This document shows, in pieces, positions 26,201 through 34,018 of a DNA stretch of 64,000 nt (positions within the stretch are counted from its first letter, which is position 1; each line of letters begins with the position of its first letter). A program made the position numbers and the translations under genes. The notes under the pieces are model-generated. The model saw only the letters and a list, made by a program, of their open reading frames with translations. It ran no database searches and was not told the origin of the DNA. This DNA is from Deinococcus aquiradiocola (lineage in GTDB: Bacteria; Deinococcota; Deinococci; Deinococcales; Deinococcaceae): positions 248,001 through 312,000 of the forward strand of contig NZ_BMOE01000003.1 of NCBI RefSeq assembly GCF_014646915.1, given 5' to 3'.

Positions 26201-27283
26201 TCATGCGTGCACCTCCTGTCCGGCCACGGTCAGTGCGGCCTGCAGTTCCTGCTGCCAGTGGGCGCGCAGGTGTGGTGGCCCGAGCACCTGGACGCGCGCG
26301 CCGAAGCTGAGGACCCAGCCGAGCACCTCGCGTGGGAAGCCGATGACCGGGTCGACAGGGGCCGTGACGCTGGTGTCGATGGTGCCGTCGCAGTTCACGA
26401 CCGGTTCGCTGAGGTGCGCGTAGCCGCCCTCCATGATGCGGTACGCCGCGTCGGCACTGAAGCGCAGGTGGATGGTTTCCAGCTGTCCGGCCGTGCCGCC
26501 CATCACGCCCCAGGCGGCGTGGAAGAATTCCTGCGGCTCGAACGTGTCGGGAATGCTGTAGGTGTGTTCGGTCATGACGTGCAGGCGCTGCATGCGGGAG
26601 AGTTTGAAGGTGCGGACGTCCCGGTGGTAGCTGGTCTCGCGGCCCACGACGTACAGGTCGAGGTTGCCGGGATGCGTTTCGATGAGGTACGTCTCGATGA
26701 TGTTCGTACGCCAGGTTCCGCTCCCGCCGGGCTTCCTGTACTCGAAGCGCAGGGGGTGGCCGTCCAGCCAGGACTGCGCGGCGAGTTCCAGGTTGAGGTC
26801 CTCGCGGCTGCGTCTGCGGCCCAGGTCGCTGAAGCTGCGGGCGACGACGGGCTGCACGCGTTCCGGGAGCCAGCCGGTCAGTTTCTTCAGGGCCGCCTGG
26901 TGGTGAAGGCGCTGACCGGGAGCGCGGTGGTAGGTCATGCGGGCGGCAGAGTGCAGGGCCAGCACCTCGACCGGGTGCAGGCGCGTGCGGTGCGTCTGGA
27001 TGGTGTACCGCGGCGGGCGTCCCTTCAGCGCGAGAAAGTCCGGTTCGAGGCGTTCGAGGTCGCGCAGGTCACGTTGCACGGCGCGTTCGATGCCGGGCCA
27101 GCCGTCACCGCCCACCAGGGCCGCCGGGTAGAGTTTGAGGGCCAGGTCGCGCACGGTGAGCTGACCTTCTCTCAGGAGCGCAGCCAGGCGAAACAGCCGT
27201 TCGGCTTTCGCCAGCGGATCCATGGCGCGGGACGAGGATGATTCGGTCACCCCGTCATCATGCCGACACGCTGTCTCCAGCAT
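26201..27283 (-). CDS. WYL domain transcriptional regulator
   Basis: 360 residues. An N-terminal winged helix (DPLAKAERLFRLAALLREGQ, then GIERAVQRDLRDLERLEP) precedes a WYL-type ligand domain (LDLYVVGRETSYHRDVRTFKLSRMQRL) and a C-terminal WCX-like extension (ETIHLRFSADAAYRIMEGGY). WYL proteins bind nucleic acid or nucleotide ligands and often control CRISPR-Cas or phage-defence loci. The ATG chosen lies eight bases after AATAAT, a leaderless arrangement, and 20 bases behind the TPR gene; an internal ATG 20 codons later is possible. CRISPR DNA flanks it at 26.1 and 29.5 kb. Confidence 0.87.
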   Translation of the reverse strand: MLETACRHDDGVTESSSSRAMDPLAKAERLFRLAALLREGQLTVRDLALKLYPAALVGGDGWPGIERAVQRDLRDLERLEPDFLALKGRPPRYTIQTHRTRLHPVEVLALHSAARMTYHRAPGQRLHHQAALKKLTGWLPERVQPVVARSFSDLGRRRSREDLNLELAAQSWLDGHPLRFEYRKPGGSGTWRTNIIETYLIETHPGNLDLYVVGRETSYHRDVRTFKLSRMQRLHVMTEHTYSIPDTFEPQEFFHAAWGVMGGTAGQLETIHLRFSADAAYRIMEGGYAHLSEPVVNCDGTIDTSVTAPVDPVIGFPREVLGWVLSFGARVQVLGPPHLRAHWQQELQAALTVAGQEVHA

Positions 27284-27303
27284 GTCGCCGGATTATTCAA
27301 GCT

Positions 27304-28905
27304 TCAATCAAACGCAGGAAGGATGCGTCTATCATGCTCAACTTTCCATTCCTCGATCCAGGGATCAACGAGCCCCTCGCAGAACAGGTCAGCACGCTCT
27401 GGAGGTGGGAGGTGCAGGTCCGCCCAGATCACGTCGTCCGACAGGCACAGCAGGCCGTCGACCGTGCGGACGGCGTCCGGCCAGCCCAGCACCTCCCGCA
27501 GTTCGCCGACGACCTTGCTCAGCGCCTTCTTCCGGGCCCGCACGTCCTTCCCCGGCAACTCCAGCGCCTCCAACGCCCGTTCCGCCGTCACCTTCCCCCT
27601 GTGATGCACCAGGAAAGCCAGCAGTGACGCCGACGCCCGCGCAGGCCGCAGCGCCACCGGCTCCCCACTCATGCTGAGCCGCAGCGGACCGTCCGCGTCC
27701 AGCCGCGCCGTCCACACGGGCCGCACCGCGCGGACGTCCATCAGCGCGAACACCTCCGGGAACACCAGCGCCTCCTCCTGCGCCCACGTCCGGTCCAGTT
27801 GCAGATCCCGAAGGCCAGCCACCGGGTCGCCCGTACCCTCACGCCGAGTCAGTTCCGCCTCCACCACCCGGACGCGCCACGTATCGTCCGAACTGAACGG
27901 CGTCACCATCCGCAACCGCTGCCGCGCTCCCTCCACATCACCGACCAGCACCTCCAGGGCCGCCAGATCCGCATGAAAGGGGTGCGGCTCGCCCTGCAGG
28001 TGAGCCTCCCGGAGCGCGTCGTGCAATTCCGTCATCGCCTCGTCGAACCGGCCCTGCATGCGGTACACACGTGCCAGTCCACGCTGCGCCGCGAGCCGCT
28101 CTGCTGCACTGGCCGCCTTCCGAAGCGACATCGCGAACGCATGCTCCGCCCGCGCCAGCTGGCCCCGGTGCAGTGCCAGCCCACCCAGCCCACGCCACAC
28201 GGTCGACAGGTGAACGACACCGTCCCCTTCCCTTCCGTACTGCTCGGCCGCACGGAAGGCCCGCTCGGCTTCCGCCAGCACACCCAGCCGCAGGCACGTG
28301 ATGCCCAGATTCGCGTACGTCAACGTCACCCACCACGCGTCACGGCGCAGCTCCCCGATCGCCTGTGCGTACGCTTCACGCGCCACCGCCTCCTGACCGC
28401 CACTCGACAGGTAATGCGCGAATTCTGACCACAGCAGCCCACGGTCCCGCCCCGACGCGAGACCCACCGCGTGCCTGTACGCATCCTCCCACCCGTCCCG
28501 CCGCAGTTCAGCCAGCGCACACGCCCTGAATCTCCCCGCGACCACCGCCTCCCGCCCAGAAGAAGAACCCGCCGCCTCCGCCCACCGCAGAACCTCCGGC
28601 CAGTCCTCCCGCCTCGACGCCCGGAACGCTTCGAACGCCGGCAGCTGTCCCGGAACGCCGGACAGCGCCCGCTCCAACAGATCGAAATCCGCCGTGCGGT
28701 ACGCCACCCAGCTCACCGCGACCGGCCACTCCTCCACCAGCTCCAGCCCGGCAGGCAAGCACTCCACCACAGCCCGCAACTCCCTCGCCTCACCACGACT
28801 CCCCACATCCTGTGCTGCGCGGCGAAGGTGAAGCAGTGCCTCCCGCCACAGCTCAGCCGCGATCAGTCCCTGAAGGTGGTCGTACATGTCCTGAAAGCGG
28901 GCCAT
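27304..28905 (-). CDS. TPR protein with C-terminal winged-helix-like domain (putative regulator)
   Basis: 533 residues. Residues about 10-380 form helical TPR-like repeats; clear units include TLTYANLGITCLRLGVLAEA, HLSTVWRGLGGLALHRGQLA and AAQRGLARVYRMQGRFDEAM. Residues about 400-500 (DGPLRLSMSGEPVALRPARA, then LLAFLVHHRGKVTAERALEAL and KKALSKVVGELREVLG) look like the OmpR-type winged helix of SARP/BTAD activators. It may bind a small ligand or peptide through the TPRs and DNA through the C-terminus. A 56-codon exported-peptide gene lies 41 bases upstream and the WYL gene 20 bases downstream, all on one strand. Confidence 0.8.
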   Translation of the reverse strand: MARFQDMYDHLQGLIAAELWREALLHLRRAAQDVGSRGEARELRAVVECLPAGLELVEEWPVAVSWVAYRTADFDLLERALSGVPGQLPAFEAFRASRREDWPEVLRWAEAAGSSSGREAVVAGRFRACALAELRRDGWEDAYRHAVGLASGRDRGLLWSEFAHYLSSGGQEAVAREAYAQAIGELRRDAWWVTLTYANLGITCLRLGVLAEAERAFRAAEQYGREGDGVVHLSTVWRGLGGLALHRGQLARAEHAFAMSLRKAASAAERLAAQRGLARVYRMQGRFDEAMTELHDALREAHLQGEPHPFHADLAALEVLVGDVEGARQRLRMVTPFSSDDTWRVRVVEAELTRREGTGDPVAGLRDLQLDRTWAQEEALVFPEVFALMDVRAVRPVWTARLDADGPLRLSMSGEPVALRPARASASLLAFLVHHRGKVTAERALEALELPGKDVRARKKALSKVVGELREVLGWPDAVRTVDGLLCLSDDVIWADLHLPPPERADLFCEGLVDPWIEEWKVEHDRRILPAFD

Positions 28906-28946
28906 TCCCCACCCATTGTGGCGAAATCAGGGCACACCCGCCACCC

Positions 28947-29117
28947 TCAACCACCCACCGGGCGAGTCGTGTCGTTCAGCGGAGAGGGCTGCGGCGCAGG
29001 CGGACCGGACACGTCCCCCGGCGAAGCGAGCCGAACCACCGGCGGCACAGCACTCGGCAAGGCGGAAGGGCCAGAGGCAAGGGTCAGGCCAACAACGAAC
29101 AGAACAATGATCTGCAT
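28947..29117 (-). CDS. small exported peptide, 56 residues, putative
   Basis: The frame begins MQIIVLFVVGLTLASGPSAL, a convincing signal-type hydrophobic N-terminus. The rest is a short Pro/Ser/Ala-rich tail ending in DTTRPVGG. GGAG lies five bases before the ATG. A hairpin (GTCCC...GGGAC) occupies 29130-29162 just upstream of the ribosome site. The gene precedes the TPR regulator on the same strand. No family is recognised; the arrangement is like peptide/TPR-receptor pairs, which is inference. Confidence 0.5.
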   Translation of the reverse strand: MQIIVLFVVGLTLASGPSALPSAVPPVVRLASPGDVSGPPAPQPSPLNDTTRPVGG

Positions 29118-29264
29118 GGTGACTCCATGAGTCCCGGAGAGAGAAAACCCTTCTCTGGGACGGAGTGGACGTGTTGATCACATCTCACGCACGCAGGGTG
29201 CTTTGACAGCCCGACACTGAATGTCGAACGAAATGGGACCCCCTTACCGACTGACACGCCGCCC

Positions 29265-29395
29265 GCGCGAACCTCATGCGACGACCAGACGCCGGGAGGT
29301 TCGCGCAGAGTGAAAACCCGCACTGGAAGGGGATGGCGAAGAACGCTGGGTCACGCAAACGATCACCCGATCGTCATCTCCGCGGAGGTTCGCGC
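29265..29395. repeat. three copies of an 11-base motif, GAGGTTCGCGC
   Basis: GCGCGAACCTC (29265-29275) is the reverse complement of GAGGTTCGCGC at 29296-29306 and 29385-29395. The first two can form a stem with a 20-base loop; the last two are direct repeats 89 bases apart. They lie between the exported-peptide gene and the CRISPR array, in DNA with no gene. No function is evident. Confidence 0.5.
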
Positions 29396-29442
29396 GACGC
29401 TACCCAAAAGTTGCGTCCAGGCCGGAGTTCAGCGAGACTGGC

Positions 29443-29693
29443 GTTGCAGCCCGCCTACGGGTGGGCTGAGGATTGAAACCGCCCAGTGTCAGCGCGGCCC
29501 GCAGGGACGCCGCGCGTTGCAGCCCGCCTACGGGTGGGCTGAGGATTGAAACTCGGTGGGGATCGGGAGTGCACTGTCTTCGACCCGTTGCAGCCCGCCT
29601 ACGGGTGGGCTGAGGATTGAAACGCGGGGAGCGGCACGGCAGGCACGGCGGACGGGGTTGCAGCCCGCCTACGGGTGGGCTGAGGATTGAAAC
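29443..29693 (+). CRISPR. CRISPR array, four 37-nt repeats and three spacers
   Basis: Four identical repeats (29443-29479, 29516-29552, 29587-29623, 29657-29693) begin GTTGCAGCCC and end GAGGATTGAAAC. Each contains CAGCCC/GGGCTG self-complementarity. Spacers are 36, 34 and 33 nt. The ATTGAAAC end resembles Thermus-type I/III repeats. No cas gene is present in the window. If the leader lies on the GTTG side, it is the 29400-29442 stretch. The three spacers match nothing else that I noticed here. Confidence 0.97.
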
Positions 29694-29749
29694 GGGCGCT
29701 GGAAGATTGAAGTGTCTCGTGGAGAAAGAAGATCGCGCTGACGGGCGCG

Positions 29750-30202
29750 TCAGTGCAGGAGGCGGGTCAGGAAGGGCCGGCTCACGTCCATCACGGGCTT
29801 CGACTTCAGGCACGACACCAGGGCGCGGGTGGTCAGGTGCTCGTTCCTCGCTTCGACGGCCGCCTGCAGATGCACGGCGACCGCCGAACGCAGGACTGTG
29901 CCCGAGAAGAACGCCTGTCGGAGCAGTGCTGTGACCGGGAGGCGCTCGCGAACTTCGCCGTCCGCCGTGACGATCACGATGTCCGGCCATCCGATCTCGT
30001 CCGCCACGAGCAGGGCCCGGTAGGGTTTCCCGGCCCGGCGCGTCACGTCCTCGATGGTCGCCATGAACACCTGCACGAGGTTGAAGGTCAGGGTGCGTGC
30101 AATGAACTGCAGGCGTTCAGTGTCCGCGCCACCAAATCGCCGTGCCAGTTCGGCGGCCAGGCGATCGCCCTCGTGCAGGAGCAGGTGCTCGTCGGTGGTC
30201 AT
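29750..30202 (-). CDS. hypothetical protein (150 aa) beside the CRISPR array
   Basis: A soluble protein with an N-terminal helical region (DEHLLLHEGDRLAAELARRF) and a mixed alpha/beta middle containing IEDVTRRAGKPYRALLVADE and GWPDIVIVTADGEVRERLPV. No motif is recognised. The start is uncertain: ATG codons at 30202 and 30214 are both possible and neither has a ribosome site. It ends 57 bases from the last CRISPR repeat, on the opposite strand. Confidence 0.55.
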   Translation of the reverse strand: MTTDEHLLLHEGDRLAAELARRFGGADTERLQFIARTLTFNLVQVFMATIEDVTRRAGKPYRALLVADEIGWPDIVIVTADGEVRERLPVTALLRQAFFSGTVLRSAVAVHLQAAVEARNEHLTTRALVSCLKSKPVMDVSRPFLTRLLH

Positions 30203-30422
30203 GCCGACCAGCATGCCAGCTACGGACACTGGCCGTTGAGCCCATGCGCAGGGAACCCTGTCGAGTGTCGTCTTCTTGCCCGGCCCGATCAACCGCGGGC
30301 GGTCTGTCGGTGCACGGTTCCGCTGGCCGAATGGGCCTTCAGGCGTGAGAACAGTGGAATGCGATGCGAGGTGATGCCCGTGTCAGGGGAGTAGAGGGGC
30401 CTCTGGTATGGGATACCGATAA

Positions 30423-30710
30423 GTGCAGTGGCGAAATCGCCGCGCGGCCCGTCTGCGCCGCGACCGGCCCGGACCGTTTCCGTGGATCTGGCAGGACCTG
30501 ACGATCAGTGAGATCAGGCGCACCCTGCTGTACCGCAGTCAGCACCTCCGTTCCCACGGGGACGGTAGGGCCTACAAGCGCAGGTACCATGCCGTGTGGC
30601 GGCAGCAGGCGCGTGACCTGGAGTACGCGGCCCTGATCGGGGATGAGGTGGCGTTCGAGCGCATCTGCCCGGACGGCGTGCGGGGCGCGATCGCCTGGGA
30701 CTGGTGGTGA
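30423..30710 (+). CDS. hypothetical small basic protein (95 aa)
   Basis: GTG-initiated frame rich in Arg and Trp (PWIWQDLTISEIRRTLLYRS; AWDWW end). Codon use is like neighbouring genes. No ribosome site is visible; GATACC a few bases upstream could be a leaderless -10. Not recognised. The 200-base stretches on either side contain nothing I can assign, apart from a weak GCTTCC...GGAAGC hairpin near 30868-30894. Confidence 0.45.
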   Translation: MQWRNRRAARLRRDRPGPFPWIWQDLTISEIRRTLLYRSQHLRSHGDGRAYKRRYHAVWRQQARDLEYAALIGDEVAFERICPDGVRGAIAWDWW

Positions 30711-30930
30711 GGTCGGCTCTTTCGACCAGCGTCGCCGGATGGTGACAGCTTAGCACTGACGGAGGAACAACCACCGCCGGAAAGACCGAAGACGTTGGGA
30801 CTGCTCAGGCGTAAGCCACGCGCCGTTTATGCAGCCCGATGGACGGGGCTCGCAGGCCGACAGTGAGCGGCTTCCTGCCCGACAAGTGTCGTGACGGGAA
30901 GCGCCGACCCTTCCTAGACTGATCGTCCGG

Positions 30931-33219
30931 TCAGCGGATGCTGGTGCGGAAGCAGGCCTTGCCGGTGACGCCAGCAGCGACGGTGCCCACCGTGACCTGC
31001 AGCGCCGTGGCGGTCAGGGTGGCGGCGTCGGTGTCGCTGGCGCTCGTGAGGTTGGTGCCGTTGAGCTGGATGCCCAGGCCAGCGCCGTAGGCACTCGGGT
31101 TGGCGTTGACGTTGGTGGGGACGGTGTCACTCAGGACGACGCTGGTGGCGGTACCGTTTCCGGTGTTGGTGTACGTGAGGCAGTACTCCAGGGTGTCGCC
31201 GGGCAGGCCGGTGCCGGTCGTGCCTGCGGCGGTGCCTGCCGTGATGTTCTGGACGGTTTTGGTGAGCGTGACGACGGGGACACGGACGGTGACGTCCTCG
31301 GCGGTGCTGCTGCTGCCGGTGTAGGTGGCGCTGGCGGTGCCGCTGCCGTCGGTGGCGGTGTACGTGGCGGTGGCGCTGTTCTGGAGGGTGGCGGGCGCGG
31401 CGCCGGTGGGGACGAGGGCGGTCCAGTTGACGGTGACGGCGGCGTTCTGCGGGAGGCGGAAGCTGCTGACGCTGACGTTGCCGGTGCCGGTGGTGCCTTC
31501 GCTGGTGGTGGTGCGGGTGGCGCCGCCCGCGAGGGTGACGGTGAAGGCGCTGTTCAGGGTGAGGCCGCCGGGGAGGGTGTCGGTCAGGGCGACGTCGCGG
31601 GCGGTGCCCTGGGCGTTGCTGACGGTGACGGTGTAGGCGGCGGTGCCGCCGCGTCCGACGTTGGGGGTAGTGGTGCTCTTGGCGACCGTGAGGAGCGGCG
31701 GGCATTCGCTGCCGCTGCGTGTGCCGGGCACGCTGCTGGCGAGCTGGCTGGGGCTGACGGTGCCGACCGTGCCGGGCTGGGCGTTGTACTGGTTGAGGTT
31801 GGTGGTGGTGGTGCCGTTGGTGCCGGGGGTGGCGGTGAGGGTGGCGCCGCTGGCGTTGGTGTACACGACGCCGCCTCCCCCGCCACCGCCGGGGCCGTGG
31901 GGGGCGGTGGTGGCGCCGGTGGGGTAGGCGTTGCCGCCGTTGCCGCCGTTGGCGCTGACGGTCAGGCCGGAGAGCGTGCCGGTCTGAACGGTGACCATGA
32001 CGGTGCCGCCCGCACCGCCGCCGCCCGCGCCGTCGTTGCTGGGGGTGTTGCCGGTGGTGCCGTTGGCGCTGATGGTGCCGCTGCCGGTGACGCTGTTCGC
32101 GCGGATGAGGACCATGCCGCCGCCGGTGCCGCCGCTCGAGTCGATGCCGCTGCCGTTGTTGCGGGTTCCGGCACCGCCGCCGCCGCCCAGGAAGAGCCGC
32201 GTGGCGCTGACACCTGGGGCCGCGCCGCCGAACCCGCCGAGCGCGAGGTTGGAGGACCAGGTGTTGCCGCCCTGGCCGCCTGCGCCGCCGTTGGCGCCGC
32301 CGCCACCGCCGCTGTTCTGGTCGTTCGCGACGGGGTTGCCGTCGGTGCCGCCGCCGCCCGCGTTGCCGGGCGCACCACGGCCGCTGCTGCCGTTCGGGTA
32401 GCCGTCCACGCCGGTGTCGGTGAGCGCGATCGCGCCGGACGGGAGGACGTAGCGGGGCGTGCCGGCGGTACCCTCGCCCTTGCTGCCGTTGAGGTTCGCG
32501 CTGGCGGGGGTCCGGTAGTCGGTGTTCAGGTAGACGCTGCCGGTCCCGGCGCCTGCGAGGCCGCGTCCGCCGCCGCCGCGGAAGCCCGCACCGTTCGCGC
32601 TCACGCTGCCGCCGCCGAGGTTGAGGGTGCCTGCCACGTCGAAGGCGAGCAGGCCGCCGCTGGTACCGTCCCAGGGTCTGGCGGTGACGGTGCCGAGCGT
32701 GGCGGTCGCGTATTCGGGAACGCGCACCACCTGGTATCGTGCCTGGCCCTGCGTGGCGGTCGCGTCACGGTTGACGTAGGTGTTCACGAGGCCGCCGCCG
32801 GCGCCCGCGCCGCGCAGGCCGACGTTGCCGGACGCGTCCGGAGCGCCGGTCGCGACGACGTACTCGTACTGGCCGGCGGTGCCGGACACCTGGCCCCGCG
32901 CGGGGTCGCCGCCCACGCCGTCGCCGTACGCGCCGGTGTTGCTGCTGTCGATGGTGCCGTCCTGCATCTGCACGACGAGCAGCAGGTCACCGGCCGCGAT
33001 GGCGGTGGTCGCGCCGCTGGAGGCCCCGACCCGGATGGAGGTGCTGCCCGCACCGGCGGTGACGCTGCCGAGCGGCGCGGCGTAGTAGGTGTTGACGACG
33101 CCGCTGATCGGTGCGGCGATTCCGTCCGTGCCGGGCGACGCGCACACGTTGACGGCGGCCGCCGTGGGCAGGCCCGTCAGGAGAAAGAGCAGCAGGATAC
33201 GAACAAGCCGAGGGCGCAT
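30931..33219 (-). CDS. exported glycine-rich protein with DUF11 repeats
   Basis: 762 residues with a signal peptide (LVRILLLFLLTGLPTAAAV). Residues about 30-480 form a Gly/Ala/Thr/Asn-rich region with repeated GGGG runs (for example GGGGRGLAGAGTG). Residues about 490-762 contain two DUF11/Ig-like repeats (LTVAKSTTTPNVGRGGTAAY; TLTKTVQNITAG, then YCLTYTNTGNGTATSVVLSD). Such proteins are surface or S-layer-associated. No sortase or anchor motif is visible at the C-terminus. TACTTT six bases before the chosen ATG suggests a leaderless transcript; a GTG ten codons upstream is an alternative. Confidence 0.85.
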   Translation of the reverse strand: MRPRLVRILLLFLLTGLPTAAAVNVCASPGTDGIAAPISGVVNTYYAAPLGSVTAGAGSTSIRVGASSGATTAIAAGDLLLVVQMQDGTIDSSNTGAYGDGVGGDPARGQVSGTAGQYEYVVATGAPDASGNVGLRGAGAGGGLVNTYVNRDATATQGQARYQVVRVPEYATATLGTVTARPWDGTSGGLLAFDVAGTLNLGGGSVSANGAGFRGGGGRGLAGAGTGSVYLNTDYRTPASANLNGSKGEGTAGTPRYVLPSGAIALTDTGVDGYPNGSSGRGAPGNAGGGGTDGNPVANDQNSGGGGGANGGAGGQGGNTWSSNLALGGFGGAAPGVSATRLFLGGGGGAGTRNNGSGIDSSGGTGGGMVLIRANSVTGSGTISANGTTGNTPSNDGAGGGGAGGTVMVTVQTGTLSGLTVSANGGNGGNAYPTGATTAPHGPGGGGGGGVVYTNASGATLTATPGTNGTTTTNLNQYNAQPGTVGTVSPSQLASSVPGTRSGSECPPLLTVAKSTTTPNVGRGGTAAYTVTVSNAQGTARDVALTDTLPGGLTLNSAFTVTLAGGATRTTTSEGTTGTGNVSVSSFRLPQNAAVTVNWTALVPTGAAPATLQNSATATYTATDGSGTASATYTGSSSTAEDVTVRVPVVTLTKTVQNITAGTAAGTTGTGLPGDTLEYCLTYTNTGNGTATSVVLSDTVPTNVNANPSAYGAGLGIQLNGTNLTSASDTDAATLTATALQVTVGTVAAGVTGKACFRTSIR

Positions 33220-33309
33220 GTCTGTAAAGTACTTCCCATTTCCTGACACGTTTCTTTACCGCAGGCTGCCCTCGAAGCCTTGACAGCTCTGGCACGTCCG
33301 GAAGCGGCG

Positions 33310-33909
33310 TTATTTGGCGCGGGCGGTGAGGGTCCTGATGAGGGTGCCGAGGCCGTCGGCCACGCGTCCCTGCAGGAAGGGGTTCATGCCGGGAGTGCGG
33401 GTGGGACGCGGGCCGGTCCCGGCCTGGCCCGGCTGACCCTGACTGCTGCCGCCCGGGCGTGGTCCGGTGTACCCCTGGCGGCCCTGGCCGCTGCGCATGG
33501 CCTGCTGGCGTTTGAGGGCGATGGTGTCGAGCGCGGTGAGTTGCGGGTCGCTGAGGGTGTCCTCGATACGGGCGAGGGTGCTGGTGGCGGTGGCGGGCGG
33601 GAGGGTCCTGGCGCTCTGGAGGGTCTTCAGGATGGGCAGCAGGGTCTTCGCTTCGGCGCGGGTGATGGCGGTCTTCGGGTCCTTGTCGAGGTCGCGCAGG
33701 CCGTTCACGGTGCGGATGAGGTCGAAGGTGGCGGCGAAGGCGGGGTTGTGGGCGCCGCCGGGACCGCGCTGGCCGGGCGTGCCCTGCACGCCGGGAGCGG
33801 CCTGCGTCTGCTGGGCGTGCGCGAGCGGGAGGAGGCCGAGCAGGGCGGTGAGGGCGAGGTGGGCGGCCCGCGTCTGGACACGGTGCGGGGGGGTGGTGTG
33901 GTGGGTCAT
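33310..33909 (-). CDS. small exported protein associated with the MacAB-like operon
   Basis: 199 residues, signal peptide (LALTALLGLLPLAHAQ). A central helical domain (FDLIRTVNGLRDLDKDPKTA, EAKTLLPILKTLQSARTLPP, then LARIEDTLSDPQLTALDTI) is flanked by Gly/Gln/Pro-rich low-complexity segments. The repeated 'LLPILK...L...IE..LSDPQL' pattern recalls small CpxP/Spy-like periplasmic proteins found with MacB exporters. AGGAG precedes the ATG. It lies 109 bases behind the permease gene and is probably the last gene of that operon. Confidence 0.8.
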   Translation of the reverse strand: MTHHTTPPHRVQTRAAHLALTALLGLLPLAHAQQTQAAPGVQGTPGQRGPGGAHNPAFAATFDLIRTVNGLRDLDKDPKTAITRAEAKTLLPILKTLQSARTLPPATATSTLARIEDTLSDPQLTALDTIALKRQQAMRSGQGRQGYTGPRPGGSSQGQPGQAGTGPRPTRTPGMNPFLQGRVADGLGTLIRTLTARAK

Positions 33910-34018
33910 GGGGTCTCCTGGGGGCAAGGGGGGAATGGGAAGCGGGCAGGGCGGAGGTGACGCGAGGGCGGTGACGGACCGCCGGGCCGCGCCGCGTGCA
34001 GGGGCCGCAGCACGCGGT

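Noticed and set aside
22793..27241. A 1482-codon open frame on the plus strand
   Set aside because: It is the complement of a clear histidine kinase and a WYL regulator. Its translation is Arg/His/Pro-rich without any domain, an effect of the high GC content.
29118..29442. A tracrRNA or a small cas gene next to the CRISPR array
   Set aside because: No frame in this stretch has coding character, and there is no segment complementary to the repeat outside the repeats themselves.
31897..33246. Open frame on the plus strand opposite the glycine-rich protein
   Set aside because: The Gly/Ala repeats of the DUF11 protein give an Ala/Val/Gly frame on the other strand. It has no ribosome site, whereas the minus-strand frame has a signal peptide and DUF11 repeats.
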